NCBI RefSeq assembly: GCF_009363795.1 | Contig: NZ_CP045420.1 | Location: forward strand, 911,001 to 975,000 | Length of the DNA: 64,000 bases | Reading direction: 5' to 3' | From: Palleronia sp. THAF1 | GTDB lineage: Bacteria; Pseudomonadota; Alphaproteobacteria; Rhodobacterales; Rhodobacteraceae | Shown: in pieces, positions 16,566-25,686 of the stretch | Layout: each line of letters starts with the position of its first letter | How positions within the stretch are numbered: position 1 is the first letter of the stretch | Notes under the pieces: model-generated | What the model was told of the DNA's origin: nothing | Databases searched by the model: none | What the model saw: the letters and a program-made list of their open reading frames with translations, nothing else | Position numbers and translations under genes: made by a program

Positions 16566-17545
16566 GCGCGCGCTCCGGTGGGCGAGCGGTCGATGGGGTT
16601 GCGGTAGATCATGCGGCGGACAGAGCCCGTCTTAGAGCGCATAAGCACCGTTTCGGTCGTGAAGTAGCCGGGTTCGCGCTGGATCCCTTGCACGACAGAG
16701 CCATCGGTCACGCCGGTAGCGGCGAAGATCACATCATCGCTGACCAGGTCGTCGCGCGTATAGACGCGGTCGAAGTTCGTGACGCCCGCCTTCGTGGCGC
16801 GATCCCGCTCGTCATCGTTGCGGAACAGCAGCTTGGCGAACATCTGTCCGCCCATGCAGCGCAGCGCGGCGGCTGCCAACACGCCTTCTGGCGCGCCGCC
16901 CGATCCCATGTACATGTCAATTCCGGTGCGCGGTTCGGCGCAGTGGATGATGCCGGCAACGTCGCCGTCGGTGATCAGGCGCACGGCACAATCGGTGCTG
17001 CGCAGGGCTTCGATCATATCCTCGTGGCGCTCACGCTCCAGCACGCAGACCGTGATATCATGGGTGGAAACACCCTTCGCGGCGGCGAGCGCCGAGACCC
17101 GTTCGGACGGGCTCATGTCCATCGTCACGGTGCCGGGCTTGAAGCCGGGGCCGATGGCGAGCTTTTCCATATAGACGTCGGGCGCATGCAGCATCGAGCC
17201 GCGCTGCCCCATGGCGATCACGGTCAGTGCGTTGGGCATGTCCTTGGCTGTCAGCGTGGTGCCTTCCAGCGGGTCGAGCGCGATGTCGACCTCGGGGCCG
17301 TTCCCGGTGCCGACTTCTTCGCCGATATACAGCATCGGCGCTTCGTCGCGCTCGCCTTCGCCGATGACCACGGTGCCCGCGATGTCCAGCTTGTTCAGCT
17401 GTTCGCGCATGGCCGTGACGGCGGCCTGATCGGCGGCCTTCTCGTCACCACGGCCGATCCAGCGACCTGATGCGAGGGCGGCGGCCTCTGACACGCGCGC
17501 CAAGCCCAGTGAGAGCATCCGGTCGTTAAAATCCTGATCGGCCAT
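16562..17545 (-). CDS. glpX: Class II fructose-1,6-bisphosphatase
   Basis: Dephosphorylates fructose 1,6-bisphosphate in gluconeogenesis (and in some bacteria sedoheptulose bisphosphate). 327 aa, full length. Metal and substrate motifs: [18 protein letters not shown] (about 61-78), [19 protein letters not shown] (about 88-106) and [17 protein letters not shown] (about 191-207). Start ATG at 17543-17545 with GGAGAG about 6 nt upstream. Adjacent to hom in the same orientation, an arrangement widespread in Rhodobacteraceae; the spacer holds a 15-bp palindrome. Confidence 0.96.
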   Translation of the reverse strand: MADQDFNDRMLSLGLARVSEAAALASGRWIGRGDEKAADQAAVTAMREQLNKLDIAGTVVIGEGERDEAPMLYIGEEVGTGNGPEVDIALDPLEGTTLTAKDMPNALTVIAMGQRGSMLHAPDVYMEKLAIGPGFKPGTVTMDMSPSERVSALAAAKGVSTHDITVCVLERERHEDMIEALRSTDCAVRLITDGDVAGIIHCAEPRTGIDMYMGSGGAPEGVLAAAALRCMGGQMFAKLLFRNDDERDRATKAGVTNFDRVYTRDDLVSDDVIFAATGVTDGSVVQGIQREPGYFTTETVLMRSKTGSVRRMIYRNPIDRSPTGARA

Positions 17546-17611
17546 CGCGTCGCTCTCCTGTTTTTCAGCGTTGCCAGTGGTCTAGCGCGGGGCGGAAGTG
17601 CGGGGCAAGAC

Positions 17612-17626
17612 TGTTAGGGCCTAACA
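17612..17626. promoter_or_regulatory. 15-bp palindrome upstream of glpX
   Basis: TGTTAGGGCCTAACA has perfect 7-bp arms (TGTTAGG/CCTAACA) around one base, 67 bp before the glpX start and 45 bp after the hom stop. The short arms and single-base centre suit a DNA-binding dimer site rather than an RNA hairpin. No known factor was recognised. Confidence 0.4.
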
Positions 17627-17671
17627 ACGCTGCTCGGCGTGCCGCCGGGCGAAAGCTCTACTCCTTGGAGC

Positions 17672-18964
17672 CTAAGCGCCCAACTCTTCGATTCGCAGCG
17701 CCACGGGAGCGCCGATCAAAACGCCGGTGGCCTCCATCGCAGAGATCGCCGCGTCCAGATCGGGGCGACCGGCCTTGTGCGTGACCACGATCACCGGAGC
17801 GGTTGCGTCCTCGTGGTCGTATTGGCGCATCCGGTCGATGCTGATGCCCGCGTCGCCCAGACAGGCGGCGATCTTCGCCAGCGCACCAGGTTTATCCACC
17901 AGATCCATGCGCAGATAGTAGGGCGCGGGGCTGCCGGAATGGGCGCGCGTGACCTTCTTCAACGTGCTGGCGGGCTGGCCGAAGGTCGGCAGGCGGGTGC
18001 CGCGCGCGATGTCGATCACGTCGGCCATCACGGCACTGGCCGTGGGGCCTTCGCCCGCGCCCGCGCCGCGCATGACGATCTGGCCCACCGCATCGCCTTC
18101 CAGCACGACCATGTTCGTAGCACCATTCAACTGACCCAACGGCGAGCGGGCGGGCACCAGGCAAGGCGACATGCGCATTTCCAGGCCCCGTCCGGTCATC
18201 TGTGCGACGCCCAACAGCTTGATCTTGAAGCCCATGTCGTTGGCGTGGCGGATATCCTCGATCGAGACGCGCTCGATCCCCTCCAACTGCACACCGCCGA
18301 AGTCGACGCGCGTGCCGTAAGCGACCGAGGCAAGAAGACACAGCTTGTGGCCCGCGTCGATGCCACCCACGTCCAGCGTGGGATCGGCTTCCAGATAGCC
18401 AAGTGCGTGGGCCTCTGCGAAGACGGTATCGTAGGGCAGGCCCGCATCTTCCATGCGGGTCAGGATGTAGTTGCAGGTGCCGTTCATGACGCCCATCACG
18501 CGCTCGACCCGGTTGCCCGCAAGGCCTTCTGTCAGAGCCTTCACACAAGGGATGCCACCCGCGACGGCAGCCTCGAACCTTAGAGCGATCTGCGCGTCTT
18601 CTGCCGCTTCGGCCAGCGCCTGACCGTGGTGGGCCAGCAGCGCCTTGTTGGCCGTGACGACGTGTTTGCCGTTGGCGATCGCCGCCTCGACCAGATCCTT
18701 GGCGGGGCCTGCATCGCCACCGACAAGCTCGACGACCACATCCACGTCATCGCGGGCGGCCAAGGCGGTCGCATCGTCCTCCCAAGCGAAGCCCGACAGG
18801 TCCACGCCGCGATCCTTGGCCCGGTCCCGTGCGGAGACGGCGGTGACGATGATGGCGCGGCCCGCCCGTGCGGCCAGAAGGTCGGCGCGCTGTTGGACGA
18901 TGCGCACGACGCCAGTGCCCACGGTCCCCAGACCGGCGATACCTAGACGCAAGGATTCGGACAT
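17672..18964 (-). CDS. hom: Homoserine dehydrogenase
   Basis: Reduces aspartate semialdehyde to homoserine on the way to threonine, methionine and isoleucine. 430 aa with NAD(P)-binding GIAGLGTVGTGVV (about 8-20), catalytic domain containing VMNGTCNYILTRM (about 170-182) and a conserved lysine region, and a C-terminal ACT domain (about 345-425, VDKPGALAKIAACLGDAGISI) for threonine feedback. Start at ATG 18962-18964; a 27-residue longer reading lacks family support. Followed downstream by glpX. Confidence 0.96.
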   Translation of the reverse strand: MSESLRLGIAGLGTVGTGVVRIVQQRADLLAARAGRAIIVTAVSARDRAKDRGVDLSGFAWEDDATALAARDDVDVVVELVGGDAGPAKDLVEAAIANGKHVVTANKALLAHHGQALAEAAEDAQIALRFEAAVAGGIPCVKALTEGLAGNRVERVMGVMNGTCNYILTRMEDAGLPYDTVFAEAHALGYLEADPTLDVGGIDAGHKLCLLASVAYGTRVDFGGVQLEGIERVSIEDIRHANDMGFKIKLLGVAQMTGRGLEMRMSPCLVPARSPLGQLNGATNMVVLEGDAVGQIVMRGAGAGEGPTASAVMADVIDIARGTRLPTFGQPASTLKKVTRAHSGSPAPYYLRMDLVDKPGALAKIAACLGDAGISIDRMRQYDHEDATAPVIVVTHKAGRPDLDAAISAMEATGVLIGAPVALRIEELGA

Positions 18965-19055
18965 GGGGCTGCTCCTGTACTTGGAAAAGCGCGTGCGGTG
19001 CGCCGGATCGCGACAGCCCTTAGCCCGTTTGCCGGGCGGGTTCAAAGGGGCTTGG

Positions 19056-19430
19056 TCAGCCTTCTGCGGCGCGGGTGCGCAACTGCTGCAAACGCAGGCG
19101 CAAGGCGTCGCGCTCGGCTTCTGTCAGGGCAGGGCCGCGCATGGCAGCGGCGCGGGCACGCAGGTTGTTCGCGCGGACGGCGGGCGAAACGCCGGGTTGC
19201 TGCCGTGCTGCAATCCCCGCCGCGCGGGTGCGCAGGCCCGCAGCCTCGGCGCTAAGCGCGGAGGCTGCGACCGTCACGCGGGCGGTGTCTCGCGGGACCT
19301 GCGAAAGGATGCGCTGCGTGGGGATCAGTTCCGGGTAGGCCGCGCGCGCCAGATCGGGGGCGTTGAGTGCAGCGATATCCGGTGTCGAACAGGCGGCCAG
19401 CAAAAGGGGTAGGGCAAGGATGGGGCGCAT
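19056..19430 (-). CDS. Small lipoprotein, helical
   Basis: 124 aa. Signal peptide MRPILALPLLLAAC ends in an LAAC lipobox (Cys14), followed by Ser, so outer-membrane localisation is likely. The mature part is Ala/Arg-rich and almost entirely helical with two similar segments (LRTRAAGIAARQ; LRARAAAMRG; LRTRAAEG), suggesting a coiled coil. No catalytic motifs or recognised domain. It lies upstream of hom on the same strand with a 91-bp spacer. Confidence 0.72.
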   Translation of the reverse strand: MRPILALPLLLAACSTPDIAALNAPDLARAAYPELIPTQRILSQVPRDTARVTVAASALSAEAAGLRTRAAGIAARQQPGVSPAVRANNLRARAAAMRGPALTEAERDALRLRLQQLRTRAAEG

Positions 19431-19525
19431 TTGTGGCTCCTGTCGCGGTCGTCCGCAGCTTAGCCGCCCAAGGGATCGGCGAGCAATGTCTTTCCTCTGT
19501 CGTGCCCGCGGGATAAGTCGCAGCA

Positions 19526-20005
19526 ATGGACCACGCAGAAACACACGTCATGGCCCGGTTGACCGCCGCCACCCCCCGCCGGGTGATCGCGGTGGGCATC
19601 CTGTTCCTTCTGGCTGCGATGCTGGTGTGGATCGCAGGCACGACCCCGGCGGACCTGATATGGAAGTTCGTGCTCTTCGCAGTCGGACTGGTAACGGGTT
19701 GGGCCGCGTTGGCGATGTGGCAGGCGACCGGCGTGAACCTTCTGCTGACGAAAGATGGTATCGTGCAGTCGAATGGGCGCGTCGTCGTCGCGATGGATCA
19801 GATCGTGGACGTGGACCGGGGCGTTTTCGCGTGGAAGCCGTCGAACGGCTTTTCCGTGCGCCTTGCCTCACGCCACTCTGTCGCTTGGGCACCGGGCCTG
19901 TGGTGGCGTTACGGGCGCAGGCTTGGCGTTGGCGGCGTCACGGGTGCTGGCGCCGCGAAGGCCATGGCCGATATTCTGGCGATGCATCTGGCCGACCCGC
20001 GATAG
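19526..20005 (+). CDS. Two-helix membrane protein with a PH-like soluble domain
   Basis: 159 aa, function unknown. Two hydrophobic helices (about 19-39 and 45-67) are followed by a soluble region of beta strands (GVNLLLTKDGIVQSNGRVVV; MDQIVDVDRGVF; FSVRLASRHSVAW), a pattern reminiscent of bacterial PH (YdbS/YdbT-like) domains, then a basic, glycine-rich patch and a terminal helix. A second in-frame ATG eight codons in could be the start. Single gene between two oppositely oriented units; its stop is 3 bp from the convergent Tad-like gene. Confidence 0.7.
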   Translation: MDHAETHVMARLTAATPRRVIAVGILFLLAAMLVWIAGTTPADLIWKFVLFAVGLVTGWAALAMWQATGVNLLLTKDGIVQSNGRVVVAMDQIVDVDRGVFAWKPSNGFSVRLASRHSVAWAPGLWWRYGRRLGVGGVTGAGAAKAMADILAMHLADPR

Positions 20006-20008
20006 GCG

Positions 20009-20587
20009 TCAGGTCGAAATGTCGGAATGCTCAATTTTCGTCCAGCGGGGGGCGACGGCCACATCATTGTCGAAGCGACGCGGTTCCAGCCCAAGGGTGA
20101 ACGGCGGCTCGTAGTCCAGCCACGTTTCCACGAAGATGATCGAGTCGCCTTCCGCCAGAATCGGGATCTGGTCTTCGATCAGGTTGAAGTTCGCCTGCGA
20201 GATGATCGGCGGCGGCGCTTTGCCGGACGTGGTCCGCGCCACGTCGGACCACATGATCACATGCTCGGCGTTCGTTGCATCCCAATAGACAGATGTAACC
20301 CGTAGGTAGGTATCGTGATCCGAAGGCGCGAGGAATTCGTAAACTCGGCCAAGCCCATCGATAAACGCCGAGTCGATCGGTTTCTCGAGCCGCGAGATCT
20401 GGTCTGCCAAGGAGTAGGTGATCCGCAGGTTCATCGTCTGGGTCCGGTAGGCGTCGATCGAGGCCAACGAGATCATCATCCCCCACACCAGAAGAGGCAG
20501 GGCAAGGATGAATTCCACGGTGAAAGAGCCGGTCTCTTCGCGCCGAAACCGATGCAGCAGGCTGTGAAGGTGATTTGTCAGACGCAT
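20009..20587 (-). CDS. TadE-like pseudopilin / minor pilin protein
   Basis: 192 aa. A basic N-terminus (LLHRFRREE) precedes the TadE-type segment TGSFTVEFILALPLLVWGMM (about 19-38), with the conserved Glu after Phe-Thr-Val, then a second helical stretch and a periplasmic domain. Proteins of this type are processed by a prepilin peptidase and help Flp/Tad pilus assembly or adhesion. Third gene of a three-gene minus-strand run (vWA protein, TadE-like, TadE-like). No tad ATPase, secretin or flp genes are visible in the window. Confidence 0.8.
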   Translation of the reverse strand: MRLTNHLHSLLHRFRREETGSFTVEFILALPLLVWGMMISLASIDAYRTQTMNLRITYSLADQISRLEKPIDSAFIDGLGRVYEFLAPSDHDTYLRVTSVYWDATNAEHVIMWSDVARTTSGKAPPPIISQANFNLIEDQIPILAEGDSIIFVETWLDYEPPFTLGLEPRRFDNDVAVAPRWTKIEHSDIST

Positions 20588-20588
20588 G

Positions 20589-21122
20589 TCAGGGCTCGTT
20601 CACAAAGAATGTCGAAGACACCATGGCGACGCCGCCGCCCGGTTGGCGATCCATGCCTGCACCGATGCCGACACCGGGCAGAAGCGGATCGTAGAGGATG
20701 CAGAAGCGCATCATCATCATCTGGTTCATAGAGCCGCGCTTGAAACTCTCGACATCCGGCACGTTTACGTTCTGGCTGCGGTCCACGCATTTCGTCTCTT
20801 GTGTCGGGGCCTGAAAGGTCGACACGTCAATCGGCTTCATTTCCAGCATCAGATCGCGCTTGCAGTAGGGGATGATGAGAGCCTCTTCACACACGGCATT
20901 CTTGATGTCGGTGAACGTCGGCGCGCCCATCTTGCCCAGTCTGATCTCGCGCGCCGTCACATCGATGGCGCGTTCGAACATGATGCGCTGCATCTGCATG
21001 AGACCGGCTTCCATGGTCGTGAAGAACGGCCAGGTGATCAGCGGGAACAGGATCACCACCTCTGCGATGGCGGCCCCGCCCTGACGACGCAGAAAGCTGC
21101 GAAAGAAGGACATGACGTTCAT
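20589..21122 (-). CDS. TadE-like pseudopilin
   Basis: 177 aa. The N-terminal GGAAIAEVVILFPLITWPFF (about 15-34) has the Gly-Ala/Glu +5 arrangement and hydrophobic helix of TadE/TadF pseudopilins. The periplasmic part includes four cysteines (NAVCEEALIIPYCKRD; ETKCVDRSQ; MRFCILYDP) that could make two disulfides, and a methionine-rich MNQMMMMRFC. Start shares the junction with the vWA gene stop (1-nt overlap), so translation is probably coupled. Confidence 0.82.
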   Translation of the reverse strand: MNVMSFFRSFLRRQGGAAIAEVVILFPLITWPFFTTMEAGLMQMQRIMFERAIDVTAREIRLGKMGAPTFTDIKNAVCEEALIIPYCKRDLMLEMKPIDVSTFQAPTQETKCVDRSQNVNVPDVESFKRGSMNQMMMMRFCILYDPLLPGVGIGAGMDRQPGGGVAMVSSTFFVNEP

Positions 21123-22759
21123 TATTGAATCAACTGCAGGCTGTTGAGAGAGGTCGCGATGGACGTGAAGGCGTAGTTCAGCTCATTTCCCGACACGCGA
21201 TAGTGCAGGTTCTCATTCGATGCGCAGGACTTGAGAAGCGCGGCCTCTGCCTCGGAAATTTCGAACGCGATGGAGAAGATCAAAACGCCCTGTGCCTTGA
21301 TGGCGTTGCACATCGCAGCGGTGTCCCTGTCCTTCTGGGTCTTTCCGATTTCGATGACAGGGCGGTGCATCCAGTCGTTGTAAACATCTGTCTTGTTGCG
21401 CCGGTCGTCCCGCGTCCCGGCCTGTTCGGCGCGGGCATACCAAGCGTGCCACTTCAAATTGACGCGGCCGAAAACATCCTGCCAGGTCAGGCGATCCGCA
21501 TTGGCACCACCGTGAACGTTGTAGCCCCAGCTATCGTAGACCGGGTAGTAGCCGGGTTCGTTGTAGTTGTAGTCCCCGTCGACGTTGCCGCGCTCACGGT
21601 CGGCGACCGTGAAATAATAGCGACCGTTGCTGCGGAAGGCCCAAGTATCGCTGAGGCTGTCGCCTTCGTAACCCTCGGCAAACGTGTTGTGCACGGTGTT
21701 CTGGCCATCAGACATCACCACGATGACCTTCAGAGTATTGGTCCGATTGAAGTCGTAAGGGCGCTCGCTGAAGCTGGAGCCGACGTTCGGATGAGAGGCG
21801 AGCATCGACCGGGCCGACGGATCGAGCAGCCCCGCGCCGACCTTCAGGCCGAATTCGGTCGAGGTGTTGCCGGCGGCGAAAAGCGCGTCGATGCGGGCCT
21901 CCAAGGTGCCGATATCGTCTTCCATCAGCGTGACACGACGGCTGGACCAGGTCGGACAGTCCAAATAGGACTCCTCGATCGCCTGATCGTAGTCGTAGTT
22001 TACATTGCTGTGACGGTCGACGTGTGCGTGCTGGCGAATGTCGCCGATGCCCGTCAGGGAGGTCGTTTCGAACTGGTCGCCGCGGAACTCCAGACAGTTT
22101 GAATAGTCGTGCTTTTGCGACACCGACAGCTTGGACAGAATATGATCGTCCAAAGTGACCTGAGCGGCATAGGGCACGATGTTGATCGAGATCTTTCCGG
22201 TGACAGCATTTCCTTCACGGTCACGCAGCATGGCGTTCACGAATTTCTTGGCAGCGACTTTCAATTGCGTCAGCCGCGCGCCCTCCATCGAACCGGACAC
22301 GTCCAGCACCAACGAGATTTCCACGTCTTGCACTTCCTCAAGCGCGATGCCGGAGGAACGCGCTTTCAGGGACTTCACGCCGGCCAGACGCATGAACCAC
22401 GTCTTCATTTCCACTTCGGCGTTCACAAGAACGCTGCGGCGATTCACTTGGGACGGTGCCACTTTGACGGGCTTCAACGACTGGCGGATCCCCGCGGCGT
22501 CGAAGTAACTTTTCACGACCGTGTCGGCGTCAAGCGTCTGGTCAAGATCGGTCGCGGCAAGCGCGGCGGCGTCTGCCGTGTTCTGCATCCGCACTCGGGC
22601 GTAATCATGGCGCAGGATGTCCACGCCGATGCCGCCGACCAGGATGATCGCAAGGAAGAGGAACAGGGACATGATGATGAACGAACCATCCTCGGCATCT
22701 CGGAAGCCTGCGACGCGTGGTTGGGTCTTTCTGATCCTGCGACTGATGCTCAGTGTCAT
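21122..22759 (-). CDS. Tad-type pilus protein with von Willebrand factor A domain (TadG-like)
   Basis: 545 aa. N-terminal Tad helix (about 24-46, GSFIIMSLFLFLAIILVGGI) followed by the classic VRMQNTADAAALAATDL segment (about 56-72). A vWA domain starts near 147 with an intact MIDAS, DVSGSM at 153-158, and VVMSDGQNT further on. A long Tyr/Asp/Asn-rich insert (about 360-440) follows, and the end of the vWA fold reads VLIFSIAFEISEAEA. Surface/periplasmic adhesin-like protein linked to Flp pili. First gene of the run, preceded by a 340-bp gap that should hold its promoter. Confidence 0.88.
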   Translation of the reverse strand: MTLSISRRIRKTQPRVAGFRDAEDGSFIIMSLFLFLAIILVGGIGVDILRHDYARVRMQNTADAAALAATDLDQTLDADTVVKSYFDAAGIRQSLKPVKVAPSQVNRRSVLVNAEVEMKTWFMRLAGVKSLKARSSGIALEEVQDVEISLVLDVSGSMEGARLTQLKVAAKKFVNAMLRDREGNAVTGKISINIVPYAAQVTLDDHILSKLSVSQKHDYSNCLEFRGDQFETTSLTGIGDIRQHAHVDRHSNVNYDYDQAIEESYLDCPTWSSRRVTLMEDDIGTLEARIDALFAAGNTSTEFGLKVGAGLLDPSARSMLASHPNVGSSFSERPYDFNRTNTLKVIVVMSDGQNTVHNTFAEGYEGDSLSDTWAFRSNGRYYFTVADRERGNVDGDYNYNEPGYYPVYDSWGYNVHGGANADRLTWQDVFGRVNLKWHAWYARAEQAGTRDDRRNKTDVYNDWMHRPVIEIGKTQKDRDTAAMCNAIKAQGVLIFSIAFEISEAEAALLKSCASNENLHYRVSGNELNYAFTSIATSLNSLQLIQ

Positions 22760-23099
22760 CGTCTTTCCCTTCTCAAGTCCATCGTGCGTCCCGGCCGACC
22801 CACGGCGTTTACCGTTGTGTCGGACCTTGGGCGCACTGCGTCTTTTGACCCGGTAGCTTGGCTGAATTGAGGCAAGACCGTGGTACGAACGGGATTTGAT
22901 CTCGGCCCGTGACTAATGCGGGGTTACGGTGTGCATTGTTCCGGCTCGGGCCTCGGATTCCGGGCAGTTCCCGTGCTGCACACATCCACTAGGCCAGGCG
23001 CGAATCACCTTTATCGTGTGGAACGATGCCGCTCAGGGTAGCGTTTGCACCCCATCGCCGTTTGTATCATCCTGACGGCAACCAATCAGGAGACCACCC
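22760..23099. other. 340-bp intergenic region between the TadG-like gene and a secreted protein gene
   Basis: Divergent spacer. No open reading frame with a plausible start and ribosome site, no tRNA-like fold and no strong dyad was seen. The right end carries AATCAGGAGACC, a ribosome site for the gene at 23100; the left end carries GAAGGGA for the TadG-like gene. Promoters in both directions must lie here, but no element matched consensus well enough to mark. Confidence 0.5.
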
Positions 23100-23531
23100 A
23101 TGCCGCGTCGCCCCCTTCGCCTTGTCATCGCTACCGCACTCGTCCTTGGCTCTGCCGCCACGGCGCAGACCGTCGACCCGAATGCAGCCGCGCGCGCCGT
23201 CGCTCAGCCGCCGTCGCCCGCCGCCGTCGCGCAGGCCCTGGACGGGATGCGCGGTCAGCAATTCGCGCAGCTCCGCGACTCTGGTCTGACGGTGCGCGGA
23301 GCGCAGGCGCAAGGTGATCAACTGGTTCTGTCGCTGCGGGATTCCAAGCGCGCCTCTGAATACGGGCCTGCCGCGCGCGAAGGGTATGCCATCGTCGCCG
23401 ACCGCAACATCCGCGCCCCGCTCTGCGCGGACCCGGTGCTAAGCGCCTTTGTCGCGCGCTACGGCATCACGACGGTCATCACCACACGTGACAACCAGCC
23501 CCTCGCGAACGTCGCGATCGACCGCTGCTAG
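23100..23531 (+). CDS. Small secreted protein, unknown function
   Basis: 143 aa. Signal peptide MPRRPLRLVIATALVLGSAATA (cleavage about after residue 22, before QTVDP). The mature domain begins with helices rich in Ala/Gln, then alternating strands (GLTVRGAQAQGDQLVLSLRD; EGYAIVADRNIRAPLC) and ends in a cysteine. Two cysteines (PLCADP and the terminal residue) could form a disulfide. AGGAGA precedes the ATG by 7 nt. No family recognised. Upstream of dnaG on the same strand, 68 bp apart. Confidence 0.72.
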   Translation: MPRRPLRLVIATALVLGSAATAQTVDPNAAARAVAQPPSPAAVAQALDGMRGQQFAQLRDSGLTVRGAQAQGDQLVLSLRDSKRASEYGPAAREGYAIVADRNIRAPLCADPVLSAFVARYGITTVITTRDNQPLANVAIDRC

Positions 23532-23599
23532 GACGAACCGGCCCGTTCAAACGGACGATCAACTGGACTCTGGGCGGCACCGTTACGATATAGTGTGGC

Positions 23600-25552
23600 A
23601 TGAGCCTGCCCCCCGGATTCCTGGACGAATTGCGCACGCGCGTCAGCCTGTCTCAGGTCGTCGGGCGCAAGGTGATGTGGGACATGCGCAAGTCCCAGCA
23701 GGGCAAGGGCGATATGTGGTCGCCTTGTCCGTTCCACCAGGAAAAGACGGCCAGCTTCCACGTCGATGACCGCAAGGGCTTCTACTATTGCTTCGGCTGC
23801 CACGCGAAGGGCGACGCGATCACCTTCGTGATCGAGACAGAGAACGTCCCCTTCATAGAGGCGGTGAAGATCCTGGCCGACGAGGCCGGGATGCAGATGC
23901 CCGAACGCGATCCACAGGCGCAGCAGAAAGCCGACCGGCGCACTCAGCTATCTGACGTGATGGAAGAGGCGGTGAAGTTCTACCGCCTGCAATTGCAAAC
24001 GGGCGCAGGGGCAGAGGCACGGCGCTATCTGGACGGACGCGGACTGGACGCAGAGGCGCAGGCGCGGTGGGAGCTGGGCTTTGCGCCCGACGACTGGCGC
24101 CGCCTCGGTGCGCACCTGCGTGAGAAGGGCATCGCGCCCGATCTGATCGCAGCCGCCGGGTTGGAGAAGACGAGCAGCAAGGGCGGCGAACCCTATGACG
24201 TGTTCCGCAACCGCATCATGTTCCCGATCCGCGACGCGCGCGGACGCGCCATCGCCTTCGGTGGCCGCGCAATGGACCCGAACGACAACGCCAAATATCT
24301 GAACTCGCCGGAGACAGAGCTCTTCGATAAGGGCCGTCAGCTTTACAACATAGGCAACGCAAGGTCGGCGGCTGGCCGTGATGCACAGCTTATCGTGGCC
24401 GAAGGCTACATGGATGTGATCGCCTTGGCCGAAGCCGGGTTCGCCGCGACAGTTGCCCCATTGGGCACCGCGATCACCGAGGAACAGTTACGCCTGATGT
24501 GGCGCATCCACCCCGAACCCGTCATCGCGCTGGACGGCGACACCGCCGGTCAACGCGCCGCCTTGCGCGCCATGGATCTTGCCCTGCCGCTACTGGAAGC
24601 GGGCCAGTCGCTGCGCTTTTGCCTGATGCCCGAAGGGCAGGACCCCGACGATCTGCTTAAAGCCAAGGGGGCAGGGGCGATGCAGGCCCTGTTGGCGCAG
24701 GCACGCCCCATGGTCGATCTGCTGTGGCAACGAGAGACCGAGGGCAAAGCGCTCGATAGCCCCGAACGCCGCGCTGCGCTCGACAAGGCGCTGCGCGCGG
24801 CATTGGAGCGGATCAAGGACGGCTCTATCCGCAGCCATTACGCCGAAGCCATAAAGGAGCGGCGCTATCAGTTGTTCCATCCGCGCAAGCCATGGGTGCC
24901 GCGTGGCAAAGCGCGCCCGCTGGATGGTTCTCGCGCCAGCACGCGCGGCTCGGAGCTGGCCACCGGGGCCGCCGGAGCAGGGGTCCTGCATGAAACGGTG
25001 ATGCTGGCGCTGCTGCTGCGCCACCCCCGCATGATAGAGGTGTTCGAGCCCGCACTGGCCCGCGCCGAATGCGAGGACCCACGCAATGCGGCCCTTCTGC
25101 GCGCCATGCTGACGACCGAGCCTGCCGATCCTGACGCGTGGTCCGAGCAATTGGAGTCACTCTGCGGGGCTGAGGCCCTTGAAAAGCTGCGCACGGCCCG
25201 CCACCTCGACGTGGTGCCCGCATTGCGTTCGGATGACCCGGACATGGCGCGGGACTGCCTTGCAGAGACCCTTTCCAAACTGGCTGCCCGTCGCGGGGCC
25301 GCGCGCGAAATCCAAGAGGCGCTGGATGATATCTCTGCTGTTCAGGACGAGGCACTGACATGGCGGCTGGCCCAGGCCGCCGCTGCCTTGGACCAGTCGG
25401 ACAAGGCGCAGAACGAAGATAAAGGACGATTCGAGTTGGCACCGAACGGCGTCCAACTAGATCGTGACGAGAGAGATCACTTCAAGGCGCTGCTCGATAG
25501 TATGGGTTTCTCGGACGGGCAGGACGGAAAGGGTGGTGCAGGCTCTGGGTAA
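23600..25552 (+). CDS. dnaG: DNA primase
   Basis: Synthesises RNA primers at the replication fork. 650 aa. The N-terminal CHC2 zinc finger has [11 protein letters not shown] and [11 protein letters not shown] (about 41-77). The catalytic core shows [14 protein letters not shown] (TOPRIM Glu, about 267-280) and [12 protein letters not shown] (TOPRIM DxD region, about 314-325); the C-terminal DnaB-interaction domain spans about 480-620. No Shine-Dalgarno precedes the ATG, and TATAGT ends 5 nt before it, suggesting a possibly leaderless message. Followed by rpoD, the classic macromolecular-synthesis pair. Confidence 0.96.
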   Translation: MSLPPGFLDELRTRVSLSQVVGRKVMWDMRKSQQGKGDMWSPCPFHQEKTASFHVDDRKGFYYCFGCHAKGDAITFVIETENVPFIEAVKILADEAGMQMPERDPQAQQKADRRTQLSDVMEEAVKFYRLQLQTGAGAEARRYLDGRGLDAEAQARWELGFAPDDWRRLGAHLREKGIAPDLIAAAGLEKTSSKGGEPYDVFRNRIMFPIRDARGRAIAFGGRAMDPNDNAKYLNSPETELFDKGRQLYNIGNARSAAGRDAQLIVAEGYMDVIALAEAGFAATVAPLGTAITEEQLRLMWRIHPEPVIALDGDTAGQRAALRAMDLALPLLEAGQSLRFCLMPEGQDPDDLLKAKGAGAMQALLAQARPMVDLLWQRETEGKALDSPERRAALDKALRAALERIKDGSIRSHYAEAIKERRYQLFHPRKPWVPRGKARPLDGSRASTRGSELATGAAGAGVLHETVMLALLLRHPRMIEVFEPALARAECEDPRNAALLRAMLTTEPADPDAWSEQLESLCGAEALEKLRTARHLDVVPALRSDDPDMARDCLAETLSKLAARRGAAREIQEALDDISAVQDEALTWRLAQAAAALDQSDKAQNEDKGRFELAPNGVQLDRDERDHFKALLDSMGFSDGQDGKGGAGSG

Positions 25553-25572
25553 CATCGTCGGAGTTTGCTAAA

Positions 25573-25620
25573 CGAATCAGGCTAAACGATATGCGAATCA
25601 GTGATTCGGTCTATGATTCG
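25573..25620. promoter_or_regulatory. Cluster of four GANTC (CcrM-type) sites in the rpoD promoter region
   Basis: GAATC at 25574-25578 and 25595-25599, GATTC at 25603-25607 and 25615-25619. The middle two form the palindrome CGAATCAGTGATTCG (25594-25608). In alphaproteobacteria GANTC is the CcrM methylation site and its methylation state can gate transcription through the cell cycle. The cluster lies 68-114 bp upstream of the rpoD ATG. Site identity is seen; methylation and effect are inferred. Confidence 0.55.
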
Positions 25621-25686
25621 CAAAACGGGGACGATGCGCGGGGCAAAAGTTCGCAGCGTCGCCGATCCGAAGAAGGGGAAAGCCGC

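Noticed and set aside
22760-23099. Possible small gene or RNA in the 340-bp gap
   Set aside because: No frame with both a start and ribosome site longer than a few dozen codons and no clear RNA fold or terminator was found.
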